Positions 6,954-15,701 of a DNA stretch of 23,138 nucleotides are shown one piece after another. The stretch lies in IMG/VR virus record IMGVR_UViG_3300023501_000057, positions 1-23,138 of that record; one strand, 5' to 3'. Under the pieces are notes generated by a model. It worked only from the letters and a program-made list of their open reading frames with translations, did not search any database and had not been told where the DNA came from. The stretch's first letter is position 1; each line of letters opens with the position of its first letter. This DNA is from a virus. Both the position numbers and the translations under genes were made by a program.

Positions 6954-7107
6954 CCCAGACATGATAAAACCCCTCACTGCCCGAAGGTACCTAGCAGGAC
7001 AAGCTCTTGCTGGAATACTTTCAAGTAGTAGAGGGGCTTTAAATATGTCTGAGGTAAAGCGTTCAGCATACGAGTGGGCAGACTTTATGTTAGAGGATGA
7101 TGATTAA
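6904..7107 (+). CDS. Small phage protein of unknown function, last gene of the left arm
   Basis: At most 67 residues. The core RRYLAGQALAGILSSS ... AYEWADFMLEDD looks like a widespread class of small helical phage and prophage proteins with an A-x-x-G-hydrophobic helix and an AYxxADxML helix; the function is unknown. Two starts are possible: ATG 6904, overlapping the previous gene by 50 bp, or ATG 6961, seven bases after its stop, giving 48 residues. The second fits the packing style of the other genes; neither has a clear Shine-Dalgarno sequence. The stop overlaps the converging structural gene at TTAA. Confidence 0.55.
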   Translation: MSNLEQEAKKYTRKKRNPDMIKPLTARRYLAGQALAGILSSSRGALNMSEVKRSAYEWADFMLEDDD

Positions 7108-10100
7108 TCTAGGCCAAAGCCTTGGACTACTGCCCTATAGTTATCTTTCTGTATTAGGATGTTGATCAAGTTTAACTTTGACAATGCGTCTTCTCTTTTG
7201 TACACATCTTCTAAGCTACCAGTAATCCCTAAGAACTTCATTGCTTCTAGGGCTTTCTTTTTGTTGCTAGGTTTAGATAAAACCCTAAGCATAGTTAAGC
7301 TTTCTGGCATGTGTCCATCATCAAACAATGCTTTAACATTACCTTGAACTTCTTTCTGCATGTCAGCTACAATCTGTGCTTTCTTTTTTTGTTCCATATC
7401 AAAGAAGTCTGGGTATCTGTTTAGATATTTTATAGCAGCAATCTCAAAGTAAGGGTTGACCAAGCTTTGCATTTTTCTTTTGACAACAGCAGGGCCATCA
7501 AACTTTGTAGCTTTCCAGCTAGGTATACCTGCAGCATTCATCATCATCTCTGCAGAGATAGGTTCTCCTGACTGCCTAAACATTATTTGTTTGCTTATCT
7601 TTGTCGGTGCAGTCCTACCAAACACATCAAGTTTTCTTGGCAGATCAGAGTATGTTTCTTCTGATCCAGTGGGTGTAACACCACCAACTAAACCATCAAT
7701 GTATTTTATGTAACCTTGGTATTTATACTGTGCCATATTTAAATCAGGTGCGCCACTTTGATCAGTAAACAATTTGTAAAACTCGTTGACTGGTTCTACG
7801 TGTCTAGTAAGACCTTGACCAGCACGTGCTATAAAAGGTCCAAGCACTGCGTCAACTATGCCCATGTAATCGTCATCTTGAATTTCTCTTAAAAGAGACT
7901 CTCCAAAAACATAAATACTTTGCTGAGTCACACTTTCCATATCTCTAATTGCTTGACCACCTAGTTGAAGTCCTAATTCTACAATTAAATCAGGGGGCAC
8001 TTTATCAAAGTTAAGGCTAGTAAGATTATCAAACTCTCCCATAGTAGCATGAGCTAAGATTTGAGCTGTCACTTGTATTGTAGAGTTGGGCCAATCATAT
8101 CTTACGTCAGCAATAGAACCATCATTAAGAACTTGTTGGTTATATGCTAGACCATTCTTAACACGATAAACTGCAGTATTTTTTTGTTCATGAGGTAGCA
8201 TGTCAGTATCAGTATCTGACAGTCCGTAGGTTGCTAAACCTATTGTACTGTAACCAACAATAGTTTTGCCAAGTATCTCAGCACCTTCTCTTGTTACAAA
8301 GTCTATCTCTTTACCTGTCGCCTTCATCATAGCTATACGCATTGCATTTACGCCAGTCAAATCGGCAGCAGTAGCAAGGGTTGTATTTAAGAAAGAGCCA
8401 AACGGAACTAAAAAACCAAAAGGGGTTTTATTAGTCGCAATCTCAATGTATTCAGCCATAGATCTAAAACTCCAACCCACATCTTCTTCTAGTCTACTCC
8501 AATTAACAGATGCAGTTTCTCTTTGAGTTCTAAACAAAGCTTTTTCTGCTACATTAGTAAGAAATCTTTCCTTACCCATAGCTAAATGCACAGCTTCTTT
8601 AGAAACTTGACCTGACTTCCACTCACCTTTAAAGAATTGTTCAGGTGTTATTCCGTACTCTCTCATAATAGCTTGGTTCATGTTATTGCCAAAGGCCCAA
8701 GTTTTAGTTATGTCATCTTGTACTCTTGCTAAAGATAGTGTTTGCATAGCCTTAGTATAACCATCAACACCTTTATAAATTTTATTGTTTGGATCTAGGT
8801 TAAATTGTTTGATGCTATCAAAAGCACCACCATCACCAGCAACATCTCTGAACAATGCTTCTCTAGTCTTAGGGTCTAAGTCAAAGTATTTCCTAGCGTA
8901 TGCCATCTCAATGTCAGGGGATACTACGGAGTAACCCCTACGTACAGCACCAGCAGCAGAACCCCAGCCTCTGTTGTAGTACATCTCTGATTTCCTAAGA
9001 GCTGAAGCTTTATTAGCTTGATTTATAGAACCCCTACTAATCAATCTGTATGTACCACTCTGACTAAAGTTTATAGCGGAGGTAGCAAAGTCAGAGAAGT
9101 TATTAAGTGTAACAAGTTGTTTAAAACCTTTAAGGTTAGCACCTGTTGTAGATAAGTGAGAGGTAAGTAGGCGTTTGTACACGGATAAACCAAACTGCAT
9201 TCTCTTTGGTTTGTCGCCACCTTTATGATACTTACCTGCCATAGCAGATAGTTTTTCTGCGGCTGTTAGTTTACCACCAGAAAGTTGCCCAAGAAGAGAG
9301 CTTACATTAAGCGCACCACCAGCACCTACTTGTGTTTCTATAAATTGTTTTCCTAATTCTTCTCCTGTTTTACCTAAACCTATAGGCCTACCAATAGTAT
9401 TTTCATACTGCGTTGTTATCCTTTTAACAACATCATCATCAAGCCACTTAATAGTTTCTCCAAAGATACCACTAATTTTAGCATCTTCTCTCATACTAGG
9501 GTGAACTTGAAATCCAGCATCTTCTAATACCTCAAAGTAACCCTTTAAGTTTTGACTAGAGTCACCAAAGAAAAACCTACGAAAGAACTGAGTGGTCAAC
9601 TCGTTGTCACCCATCTTACCACCCAGTTGACTTAGAGTTCCAGATGCATCTTGTTTAGCATCGTCCCAAACTTTAAAGTCTACAGGTCTTGTACTACCAC
9701 GAATTGTCCCAAAGTTTGCATCTACTGCAGTGAAGATACCACCCATACTAGGGTTTAATTTAGCTTTGACGTGGGCCATTGCCTTCTTAGGATCAAGCTT
9801 ACCAAGAGTAAGGTCTAGGTCTATGTATTTTGCAAAGTCAGGTGTAAGTTTACCTTTTGCTCTCAGAGCTTTGACACCTTCTTTAGTTAGTACAAGAGAT
9901 GGAATCACCATACTACCAAGAGCAGCAAAGCCTGTTTGATATCTACTGTAAGTTTCTTGTGCATCAGTACGAATTAATTGCATTTGATACGCAACATCAG
10001 CACCCATAGTAATACCACCGTCTACTATTGCAGGTGCAATTACAGCAGTAGCAGCAGCTCTCCTACCTAGACTGACACGTGCGGCCTGTTTAGCAGCAGG

Positions 10101-10940
10101 TAAAGCTACACCTTTAGCAAGTTGTGCCTTAAGTAATTTTTTGTAGGCCGTTTGTGCAAGAGTTCTTAAAGCTAGTCCCGTTGCTTTGGTTGTACCTACA
10201 CTTAGTAGTCTGCCAAAACCAATACCAAATAACAGGCTTGGGTCATGGAGACCAGCCCTGAGATAGTCTCCTGTAGCATCAGCAGCTTCAGACCAAGAAC
10301 CTTCACCAGTAAACGCATTGTCCATCTGGTTAAACAGCTTATAACCTGCACCAAGTTTGGCTCTTGTCATATCATCAGCAGCTATACCATACACAGATTC
10401 ATTAGCTACAGTTACAGTTTGCAATGCAGTTAAAGATCGTTGGTAGTTTTGATATGTTTCAAACAAATCTTCAGGTGACATAGACCTGTAGTCCCTGTCT
10501 AAACCACCTATAGTTCCACCAGCAGTAGCAGTGGCAGCTCTATAACCTTTCTTAAGGAGACCTGCTGGTTTAAACCTAGCTTCCATTGCGCTTGTCATAA
10601 CTTCTATTAGGTCAGGGTCTGAGATAATGTCTTCTTTAATTAAAGGTTTGTTGTTATACTTATCTGTAAAGTGCTGGTCAAGGTCTATGAATAGGGAACT
10701 TTGTGGGCCTTGAGGGACTACCTTACGTATAGCAACTTTAGGAGTTAAGTTTAAAATATCTTCTAGTGTATTAATACTAGGTGTAACTTTAGTTACAACA
10801 GGTTCTGCTGTAGTAACAATGGGTTCAATACCTAAAATACTTTCTAGGGTAGTAGTCTCTTCTTCTACAACAGGTTCAGGCATAACAGTAGCAGTAGTGG
10901 TGTCAGTTAAACCTAAAATACTTTCTAATGTGTCTGCCAT
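7104..10940 (-). CDS. Giant ejection / internal virion protein (T7 gp16-like size and position)
   Basis: A 1278-residue protein at the end of the structural arm, close to T7 gp16 (1318 residues), which is ejected to form a channel across the host envelope. I assign it by size, position next to the transglycosylase and smaller ejection-type proteins, and composition: long amphipathic helices plus several hydrophobic glycine- and alanine-rich stretches (around GRRAAATAVIAPAIVDGG, FGFLVPFGSFL and GKTIVGYSTIGLATYG) that could insert into membrane. It has no lysozyme motif of its own; that domain is the separate gene at 12581-13495. The first 65 residues carry a T-L-E-[SD]-I-L-[GN] motif three times at exact 27-residue spacing. 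The start overlaps the upstream stop by one base (TAATG). Confidence 0.65.
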   Translation of the reverse strand: MADTLESILGLTDTTTATVMPEPVVEEETTTLESILGIEPIVTTAEPVVTKVTPSINTLEDILNLTPKVAIRKVVPQGPQSSLFIDLDQHFTDKYNNKPLIKEDIISDPDLIEVMTSAMEARFKPAGLLKKGYRAATATAGGTIGGLDRDYRSMSPEDLFETYQNYQRSLTALQTVTVANESVYGIAADDMTRAKLGAGYKLFNQMDNAFTGEGSWSEAADATGDYLRAGLHDPSLLFGIGFGRLLSVGTTKATGLALRTLAQTAYKKLLKAQLAKGVALPAAKQAARVSLGRRAAATAVIAPAIVDGGITMGADVAYQMQLIRTDAQETYSRYQTGFAALGSMVIPSLVLTKEGVKALRAKGKLTPDFAKYIDLDLTLGKLDPKKAMAHVKAKLNPSMGGIFTAVDANFGTIRGSTRPVDFKVWDDAKQDASGTLSQLGGKMGDNELTTQFFRRFFFGDSSQNLKGYFEVLEDAGFQVHPSMREDAKISGIFGETIKWLDDDVVKRITTQYENTIGRPIGLGKTGEELGKQFIETQVGAGGALNVSSLLGQLSGGKLTAAEKLSAMAGKYHKGGDKPKRMQFGLSVYKRLLTSHLSTTGANLKGFKQLVTLNNFSDFATSAINFSQSGTYRLISRGSINQANKASALRKSEMYYNRGWGSAAGAVRRGYSVVSPDIEMAYARKYFDLDPKTREALFRDVAGDGGAFDSIKQFNLDPNNKIYKGVDGYTKAMQTLSLARVQDDITKTWAFGNNMNQAIMREYGITPEQFFKGEWKSGQVSKEAVHLAMGKERFLTNVAEKALFRTQRETASVNWSRLEEDVGWSFRSMAEYIEIATNKTPFGFLVPFGSFLNTTLATAADLTGVNAMRIAMMKATGKEIDFVTREGAEILGKTIVGYSTIGLATYGLSDTDTDMLPHEQKNTAVYRVKNGLAYNQQVLNDGSIADVRYDWPNSTIQVTAQILAHATMGEFDNLTSLNFDKVPPDLIVELGLQLGGQAIRDMESVTQQSIYVFGESLLREIQDDDYMGIVDAVLGPFIARAGQGLTRHVEPVNEFYKLFTDQSGAPDLNMAQYKYQGYIKYIDGLVGGVTPTGSEETYSDLPRKLDVFGRTAPTKISKQIMFRQSGEPISAEMMMNAAGIPSWKATKFDGPAVVKRKMQSLVNPYFEIAAIKYLNRYPDFFDMEQKKKAQIVADMQKEVQGNVKALFDDGHMPESLTMLRVLSKPSNKKKALEAMKFLGITGSLEDVYKREDALSKLNLINILIQKDNYRAVVQGFGLD
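10746..10931 (-). repeat. Three diverged 81-bp repeats encoding a TLESILG-type motif
   Basis: Residues T4, T31 and T58 of the 1278-residue protein begin TLESILGL, TLESILGI and TLEDILNL, exactly 27 residues (81 bp) apart. The DNA keeps a recognisable core (on the + strand, close to CCTAAAATACTTTCTA) in the first two copies and a more diverged third. The linkers are V/P/T/E-rich and probably disordered. Confidence 0.8.
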
Positions 10941-12037
10941 TACTGCGTCCTATTAAATTGTTCTATTAGTTGTTCTGTTACAGTTTGTTCTCTAATAGCC
11001 CCACCATCCCCATAAAATTTAACTTTGGTACCTACAGGAATTAAATTAGTTTGCATAAGATACTTAAAAATTTTCTGTCCGTATTCATCTAAGTCTTCTA
11101 CGTCTTGCACTGGCGCAGTTAAATCAAGATCAGGACGTTGAGCAGCTTCAGCATACGATCTTGGAAACTGTCCCATTTTTACTGCATTGTCTAGCACAGG
11201 TTGAGACTTAATGTATTGACTTGCATAAGAGTTTCCAAACAAACCAAACAAGTCTGTTAATATGGGTATTTCTCCTGTAGCGTTTGATATGCCTGACTGA
11301 ATTTGTCCTACTCTAGCAGCTAACCATTTATTAACTTCAGCGTCTTCTGAAGGAAATTGACCTATTGTGTCTTGATATTTTTTTAACTCTACCTGAGCAG
11401 TACGAACAACTCCTTGGCCAACAGCTCTAGTAGCGGCATCCAAGTCTTTAAAAGAAAGCGCAGGTACAATATTTAAACTCTCTGCTTGAAGATTTATATT
11501 TGCTCTTGGTTCTACATCTTTACCAAACATAAGACGTTCAGCTTCACTTGCAGTGATACCAAACTGTTCAAGCACTGCATCTACATCAACCTTGTAACCT
11601 TCTGGCTGTGTAATCACTGCGTTGTTTAAAGCTTCAACAAACATCTCGTTAGGCATGGGGTTACTAGCACCGTATTCTTCAGTGTGTTTTTTCTTTGCTG
11701 ATATAAAGGACTCTACAATTTTATTTAAATCAGAAGCACTACCACCAGAAATTCTGCCAAGTGTTGCATCTGGGATATCAAACTCTACTAGCCGTGCTAG
11801 ACTTTGTTCAATAGGGGGGATAGATTTTCTAGTAGTTTTACCGTCAGCGGAAGCTACCTTATAGTCACCACCAGTAAAACTACGTCTGTTTTTATCCGAG
11901 TATTTTAGTGCCATACCCAAAAGTTTTATCCTATTGCCCTCTGTAAACTGTGCATCAAGTTTAGCTTCAGCTAATTCTTTTTCTTTTTTAGCCTCAGAGC
12001 TTTCTATACCTGCAGCTATACCTGCCCACATACCCAT
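10940..12037 (-). CDS. Putative internal virion / ejection protein, 365 residues
   Basis: A mainly helical protein beginning MGMWAGIAAGIESSEAKKEKEL, a short hydrophobic start followed by a charged coiled-coil-like segment. I do not recognise a named family. It lies immediately upstream of the 1278-residue protein with a one-base TAATG overlap, the position taken in T7-like phages by the middle ejection proteins (gp14/gp15), so a role in the ejection apparatus is inferred from context. An AAGGAG Shine-Dalgarno sequence precedes the ATG, located in the end of the upstream gene. Weakly hydrophobic patches occur mid-protein (ILTDLFGLFGNSYA). Confidence 0.5.
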   Translation of the reverse strand: MGMWAGIAAGIESSEAKKEKELAEAKLDAQFTEGNRIKLLGMALKYSDKNRRSFTGGDYKVASADGKTTRKSIPPIEQSLARLVEFDIPDATLGRISGGSASDLNKIVESFISAKKKHTEEYGASNPMPNEMFVEALNNAVITQPEGYKVDVDAVLEQFGITASEAERLMFGKDVEPRANINLQAESLNIVPALSFKDLDAATRAVGQGVVRTAQVELKKYQDTIGQFPSEDAEVNKWLAARVGQIQSGISNATGEIPILTDLFGLFGNSYASQYIKSQPVLDNAVKMGQFPRSYAEAAQRPDLDLTAPVQDVEDLDEYGQKIFKYLMQTNLIPVGTKVKFYGDGGAIREQTVTEQLIEQFNRTQ

Positions 12038-12038
12038 A

Positions 12039-12569
12039 TCACATTACTCCTTGTGGTCGTGCCATTAAACCCATAGATTTTTCTTCAGGCATATCTTCTA
12101 CTTTAGTATCACGTATGGGTGTCTTAGCCATAGAAGCTTCAAGATCACCTAAGTCAGGCTTCTTGTCCATCTTAATGTCTCTAAGAACCTTACGTGCTTT
12201 ATTCTCACGGATAGCATAGGCACGTTCTTCTTGAGTATCATCCTCATCAAGACCCTCATCATAGTCAATACCTGTAGCATCTGCTAAACCTACGATATGT
12301 TCATGGATGATAGGGGCAATGATCATGCTCACGTCTACGCTATGCTCACCGTTAGCTACAGCATTACGAAGGATACCCTCAGTCATGGTGACAACATCAA
12401 TGTCTAACTGCAAGAAGTCTAACATAGCCTCTGCTCTTTTAGGTTGATTAAGTCTTTCAAGATGATAGATTATTGCATCTTCTGGTGTATTAAGACGAGC
12501 AGCATTTTCCCAAGGATAATTCTTAGGCTCATTAGTCAATGACTGACCGGGGATTGGTGCTTCAAACAT
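12039..12569 (-). CDS. Conserved marine-phage virion protein (MFEAPIPGQSL family)
   Basis: A 176-residue protein with the recognisable start MFEAPIPGQSLTNEPKNYPW and an inner TEGILRNAVANGEHSVDVSMI segment. From memory this combination recurs in many marine myo- and podoviruses as a small structural or virion-associated protein of unknown role. The C-terminus is acidic, then basic (YDEGLDEDD ... KARKVLRDIKMDKK), and looks flexible. It sits between the transglycosylase and the two ejection-type proteins, so it may be a portal- or core-associated component. A one-base gap separates it from the next gene; AGAGGA precedes its start. Confidence 0.65.
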   Translation of the reverse strand: MFEAPIPGQSLTNEPKNYPWENAARLNTPEDAIIYHLERLNQPKRAEAMLDFLQLDIDVVTMTEGILRNAVANGEHSVDVSMIIAPIIHEHIVGLADATGIDYDEGLDEDDTQEERAYAIRENKARKVLRDIKMDKKPDLGDLEASMAKTPIRDTKVEDMPEEKSMGLMARPQGVM

Positions 12570-12580
12570 TCTTTATTCCT

Positions 12581-13495
12581 CTACTTTGTCAGGTACTTAA
12601 GGTATTTATCTACAAGTGGCATAACTTTTTCTCTTGAAATACTTAAGCCATCTCTATTTAACTTTGGACCATCGTGATGAAGTGCATAAATATATTCCTC
12701 GCCTAAACCTTTTTGTTTAGCCATAGTTATATTATCTACAGTATGGTCTACAAGAGCTTGCACCTGAGCTTCTAAATTCCAACGTGTATCTTTATTTATA
12801 TTATAACTTTTACCAGTCAGGTTTACAAATTGTCCAATACCAGATGCACTACTTTCATGTGCTGCGGCTTCAGGATTAAAACCAGACTCAACAGAAGCAG
12901 TAGCTAAAGTATATGCAATCTCTCGTTCACTCATACCAGCCTGTCTACCAGTACCAATAATTAAGTTTATAACTTTTTGTTTTTCTTCTTTAGTGGTGTC
13001 ACCTGCTGCTCTGGAAAAACTTGCAAAGTTTCCTGATAAGGGTTTGTTAAAATAAGATTGAGATGCCACGTCACCTTCCAGACCGCCTTTAGAACCAAGT
13101 AAACTTGCAGGAAGACTTGATGCAATATCTACGCTTGTATTGGATACTGTTCCTTCTGGATCATCTGTAGTCCTTGACCCCTGCCTAGCTTCTAGTTCAC
13201 TCATAAGAATTTTATTTTGATTACGTGTTTGTGCATAAGCCCTATCTAAGATAGACATACTATCTTCATTAGTCTCAACACCTGATTTTATTCTTGGACT
13301 AACAAGGCCGGGAAGTCTGGACCTATCCATTTGTACTTGTTTAACATCAGAGTAAGTTCTTTTATTTTGTAAGCGAAAGTCAGCTTCATCAGAAGTGGTA
13401 GGTTTCTTAGTCTTGTCATTAGACAAGGATTCAAAAACCCCTTCTAAACTATTTCTTGCACCTTCTAAAAGTGTTTTGTAATATCCCGTTCCCAT
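12581..13495 (-). CDS. Virion-associated lytic transglycosylase
   Basis: A 304-residue protein with a C-terminal lysozyme-like (SLT/goose type) domain: LATASVESGFNPEA with catalytic E203, then HESSASGIGQF (residues 213-223), then YALHHDG (residues 270-276). This domain cleaves peptidoglycan glycan strands. The first 170 residues are polar and low in hydrophobics, with no signal peptide, which suits a capsid- or tail-carried enzyme that drills the cell wall during DNA entry rather than a lysis enzyme. In T7 the same activity is the N-terminal domain of gp16; here it is a stand-alone gene next to the gp16-sized protein. It starts eight bases after the hendecad protein, with AGGAAA upstream. Confidence 0.8.
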   Translation of the reverse strand: MGTGYYKTLLEGARNSLEGVFESLSNDKTKKPTTSDEADFRLQNKRTYSDVKQVQMDRSRLPGLVSPRIKSGVETNEDSMSILDRAYAQTRNQNKILMSELEARQGSRTTDDPEGTVSNTSVDIASSLPASLLGSKGGLEGDVASQSYFNKPLSGNFASFSRAAGDTTKEEKQKVINLIIGTGRQAGMSEREIAYTLATASVESGFNPEAAAHESSASGIGQFVNLTGKSYNINKDTRWNLEAQVQALVDHTVDNITMAKQKGLGEEYIYALHHDGPKLNRDGLSISREKVMPLVDKYLKYLTK

Positions 13496-13503
13496 TTAGT
13501 TTC

Positions 13504-15435
13504 CTATATGTCTAAAATTAATCTGGTAAGTATGGTGTACTTAGCCGTATCTTCATTGCTTTTATTTGTTTGTTCAGACTGTGTTCTGTACTGATCAATC
13601 TGTTTCTCACCAAGCATGATGTTTACCATACGATCTTTCTCTTGCTCACTGCCCTTGAAAGCATAGTCCATAAGGTCACGCTCACGTTGCCATATCTGAT
13701 CTACTGCGGATTTAGTAAATGTATTAATCGTAGCAGCATTGATCATGTTAGCTTCGTTCTGTGCTGCAGTATTCAACGTGTCTACGTTCTGTCTCCACTG
13801 TGCGTTAGCCTGAGCTACAACAAGACCATTCTGTGCGTTAAACTGATTACGTTGCTCTTCCATACTGGCATTAAACTTATCCACTGCATTCTCTTCACCA
13901 GCATTAAACTGAGAGATAGCAGTCTCTTGTGCAGCATTAAATTGATTAGCCTGTGTAGTTAAGTTAGCCATGAATTGTTTTGTTTGGTTCTCACTAGAAG
14001 CATTGAACTGACGTGAAGCATTCTCAGCAGCTTGATCTGTCAGTAAGGACTGCACGGTAGACTGAGCTTTAAACATAGAAGTTTGCTGTGCGTTATTCAT
14101 GTTAGCCATATCAACTTGTAAGAATGAGTTGGCATTCTGTACAGCAGCCTGTTGCTGGTTAGATAAGTTCTGAGACTCAAGCTGTGAGATAGCAGAAGCT
14201 TCAGCTAATATCATAGCCTGTCTATTAGTTAGGTTAGTTAGATTAACTGTGTTAGCATTACGACTGTTTTCCAAAGCAACTTGTTGCTCCGCAGTAAAGT
14301 TCATGTTTGCTACGTCACTAATCTTAGCAGCATTAGATACTCGTGCTTGGAACGCTTGGTCAAACTCTTGTCCCATAAAGGTAGCACGTTGTTGAGCTGC
14401 AAGCATAGCACGTTGTTGTCTGTTTGACAAGTTCTGCATTTCAAAACCTGCAGTGGTCTGTGCGTCAGCCATAGCAATAGGTAATGCAGACTCCATAGTA
14501 GCCTGTATGATAGCCTGTCCAGCCATACTACTAGCACCTAGTCCACGTGCAGCCATAGCTGCTGTAGCTGCTCTCATAGCTCCTGCTGCCCATGCTGGTG
14601 TCTCACCACCTTCAAAGTCTGCCATGAGTTCAGACAACTGGCCTTGCACTGTAGCTTTCTCTGATGGGGTAGCAGTAGCAGCTTGTACTTGCTCAGTAAA
14701 TGCAGCAGCTTTAGTAGCATCAGCCACACCTGAGATAAGTTCTCCGTCCTGTATCTCTCTTTGTACAGGGTTAGTCATTACTACAGCTTCACCTTGAGCT
14801 GCGGTTAAATCTTTTACACCAGTGGTTGCTGGGTCCATAGTAGCAGCGGTTACTTTTGCTGCGTCTGATACTACACCAGTCACTGGGTCTACATCAGCAA
14901 GAGCTGTAGTAACTTCTCCTGATGCTGTCTTGGCGTCTACTGTCTCTGAGGTTACAGCATCAGGTGTTGCAGCAGTAGATGCAGTGGCTATTACAGCAGG
15001 ATCAAGTTCAGGTGTTGCAGTAGTGATCTGACCAGTGGTAGGGTCTATGGTTCTACCTTCGGCAGAAGGGTCTATTGTGGATACGGTAGGTTGAGTAACA
15101 ATCTTACTAGGATCAGAAGACACATTAGCTACTAGATTTTGTTGACCTGTTATAGCAGTTTTTTGTAGTGCTAATACTCTCTGTCTCTCTTCTTCTGCTA
15201 GTTCTTCTGGTGTCTTAGCAGTTACAGTATCAGGGTCAGCAGTAGTAGTTGCAGTAGTCTCAGTGTCACCACCCTCTGCCATACCTGTGGCAGGTTTCAT
15301 AATATTTAAAGCCCTACGAACAGTATTTATACCTTCAGGTTTTGACATTAAAAATTTATCAACTGCTTCACTGTCAGCAGGACCATTATACCCAAACTTT
15401 CTAGCTACAGCTTCATTAAGTCTTTGATTAATCAT
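13504..15435 (-). CDS. Long hendecad-repeat virion protein
   Basis: This 643-residue protein has three parts. Residues 1-60 form a small folded start (MINQRLNEAVARKFGYNGP). Residues about 60-250 are a low-complexity T/A/V/D/P-rich stretch with DPxTG-type repeats, probably extended. From about 270 to the end it is helical, and residues 335-576 fall into 22 consecutive 11-residue repeats, many starting with N and ending Q-F (for example NAAQETAISQF and NAGEENAVDKF). Hendecads favour straight or right-handed coiled coils. The position between the membrane/adhesin genes and the transglycosylase suggests a tail-needle, internal-core or ejection component; no enzymatic motif is seen. The start shares a base with the upstream stop (TAATG). 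Confidence 0.6.
   Translation of the reverse strand: MINQRLNEAVARKFGYNGPADSEAVDKFLMSKPEGINTVRRALNIMKPATGMAEGGDTETTATTTADPDTVTAKTPEELAEEERQRVLALQKTAITGQQNLVANVSSDPSKIVTQPTVSTIDPSAEGRTIDPTTGQITTATPELDPAVIATASTAATPDAVTSETVDAKTASGEVTTALADVDPVTGVVSDAAKVTAATMDPATTGVKDLTAAQGEAVVMTNPVQREIQDGELISGVADATKAAAFTEQVQAATATPSEKATVQGQLSELMADFEGGETPAWAAGAMRAATAAMAARGLGASSMAGQAIIQATMESALPIAMADAQTTAGFEMQNLSNRQQRAMLAAQQRATFMGQEFDQAFQARVSNAAKISDVANMNFTAEQQVALENSRNANTVNLTNLTNRQAMILAEASAISQLESQNLSNQQQAAVQNANSFLQVDMANMNNAQQTSMFKAQSTVQSLLTDQAAENASRQFNASSENQTKQFMANLTTQANQFNAAQETAISQFNAGEENAVDKFNASMEEQRNQFNAQNGLVVAQANAQWRQNVDTLNTAAQNEANMINAATINTFTKSAVDQIWQRERDLMDYAFKGSEQEKDRMVNIMLGEKQIDQYRTQSEQTNKSNEDTAKYTILTRLILDI
13708..14433 (-). 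repeat. 22 in-register 11-residue (33-bp) repeats
   Basis: This region codes for residues 335-576 of the 643-residue protein. Splitting from NLSNRQQRAML onward gives 22 blocks of exactly 11 residues with no insertion. Asn dominates position 1, Ala or Leu position 2, Gln position 10 and Phe or another hydrophobic position 11 in the second half. The first half also shows a 22-residue super-period (N-hydrophobic-[ST]-N-x-Q-Q). Confidence 0.85.
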
Positions 15436-15701
15436 TATTCAAATCCGTCCTTTAATCCGTCAAGTATATCTTGTACACTTACTTTCTTCTTGGCATTAGG
15501 TGTGTACCTGCACGTGTATGTCTTAGGGCATTCACTAAACTTAAACATAGGGTAGTGGTAGCCTATTGTACCATTAGGTCCACGGTAGATGCAAACCATT
15601 TCTCCCTGTATCTTAACTCTTTTTGCTAAGTGACACTGTACAAACTCAGGGTTACTTAACAGCCCTGCTAACACAAGGGGTAACACAACAAAATTAACCA
15701 T
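15435..15701 (-). CDS. Small exported cysteine-containing protein
   Basis: An 88-residue protein with a hydrophobic start (VVLPLVLAGLL, residues 5-15) that looks like a signal peptide or short anchor, and four cysteines (C23, C37, C58, C64) that could form two disulfides in the periplasm. No clear lipobox is seen. I do not recognise the family. It lies between a protein with a C-terminal membrane helix and the hendecad protein, with TAATG overlaps on both sides. A lysis, superinfection-exclusion or envelope role is possible but unproven. Confidence 0.55.
   Translation of the reverse strand: MVNFVVLPLVLAGLLSNPEFVQCHLAKRVKIQGEMVCIYRGPNGTIGYHYPMFKFSECPKTYTCRYTPNAKKKVSVQDILDGLKDGFE

Noticed and set aside
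6966-7040. Inverted CCCCTC / GAGGGG pair followed by CTTTAAA near the convergence point
   Set aside because: The arms are about 55 bases apart, inside a coding frame, and the following T-run is broken; not a credible intrinsic terminator.
12800-12828. TTGTAA-N17-TATAAT promoter-like boxes on the - strand inside the transglycosylase gene
   Set aside because: The -10 is perfect but the -35 is weak, and the site lies mid-gene in an AT-rich coding stretch about 230 bp before the next gene; chance is the simpler explanation.
14453-15031. Alanine/valine-rich open frames on the + strand opposite the 643-residue protein
   Set aside because: Composition is explained by reverse reading of the T/A-rich segment; the - strand frame has the coherent repeats and tight gene junctions.
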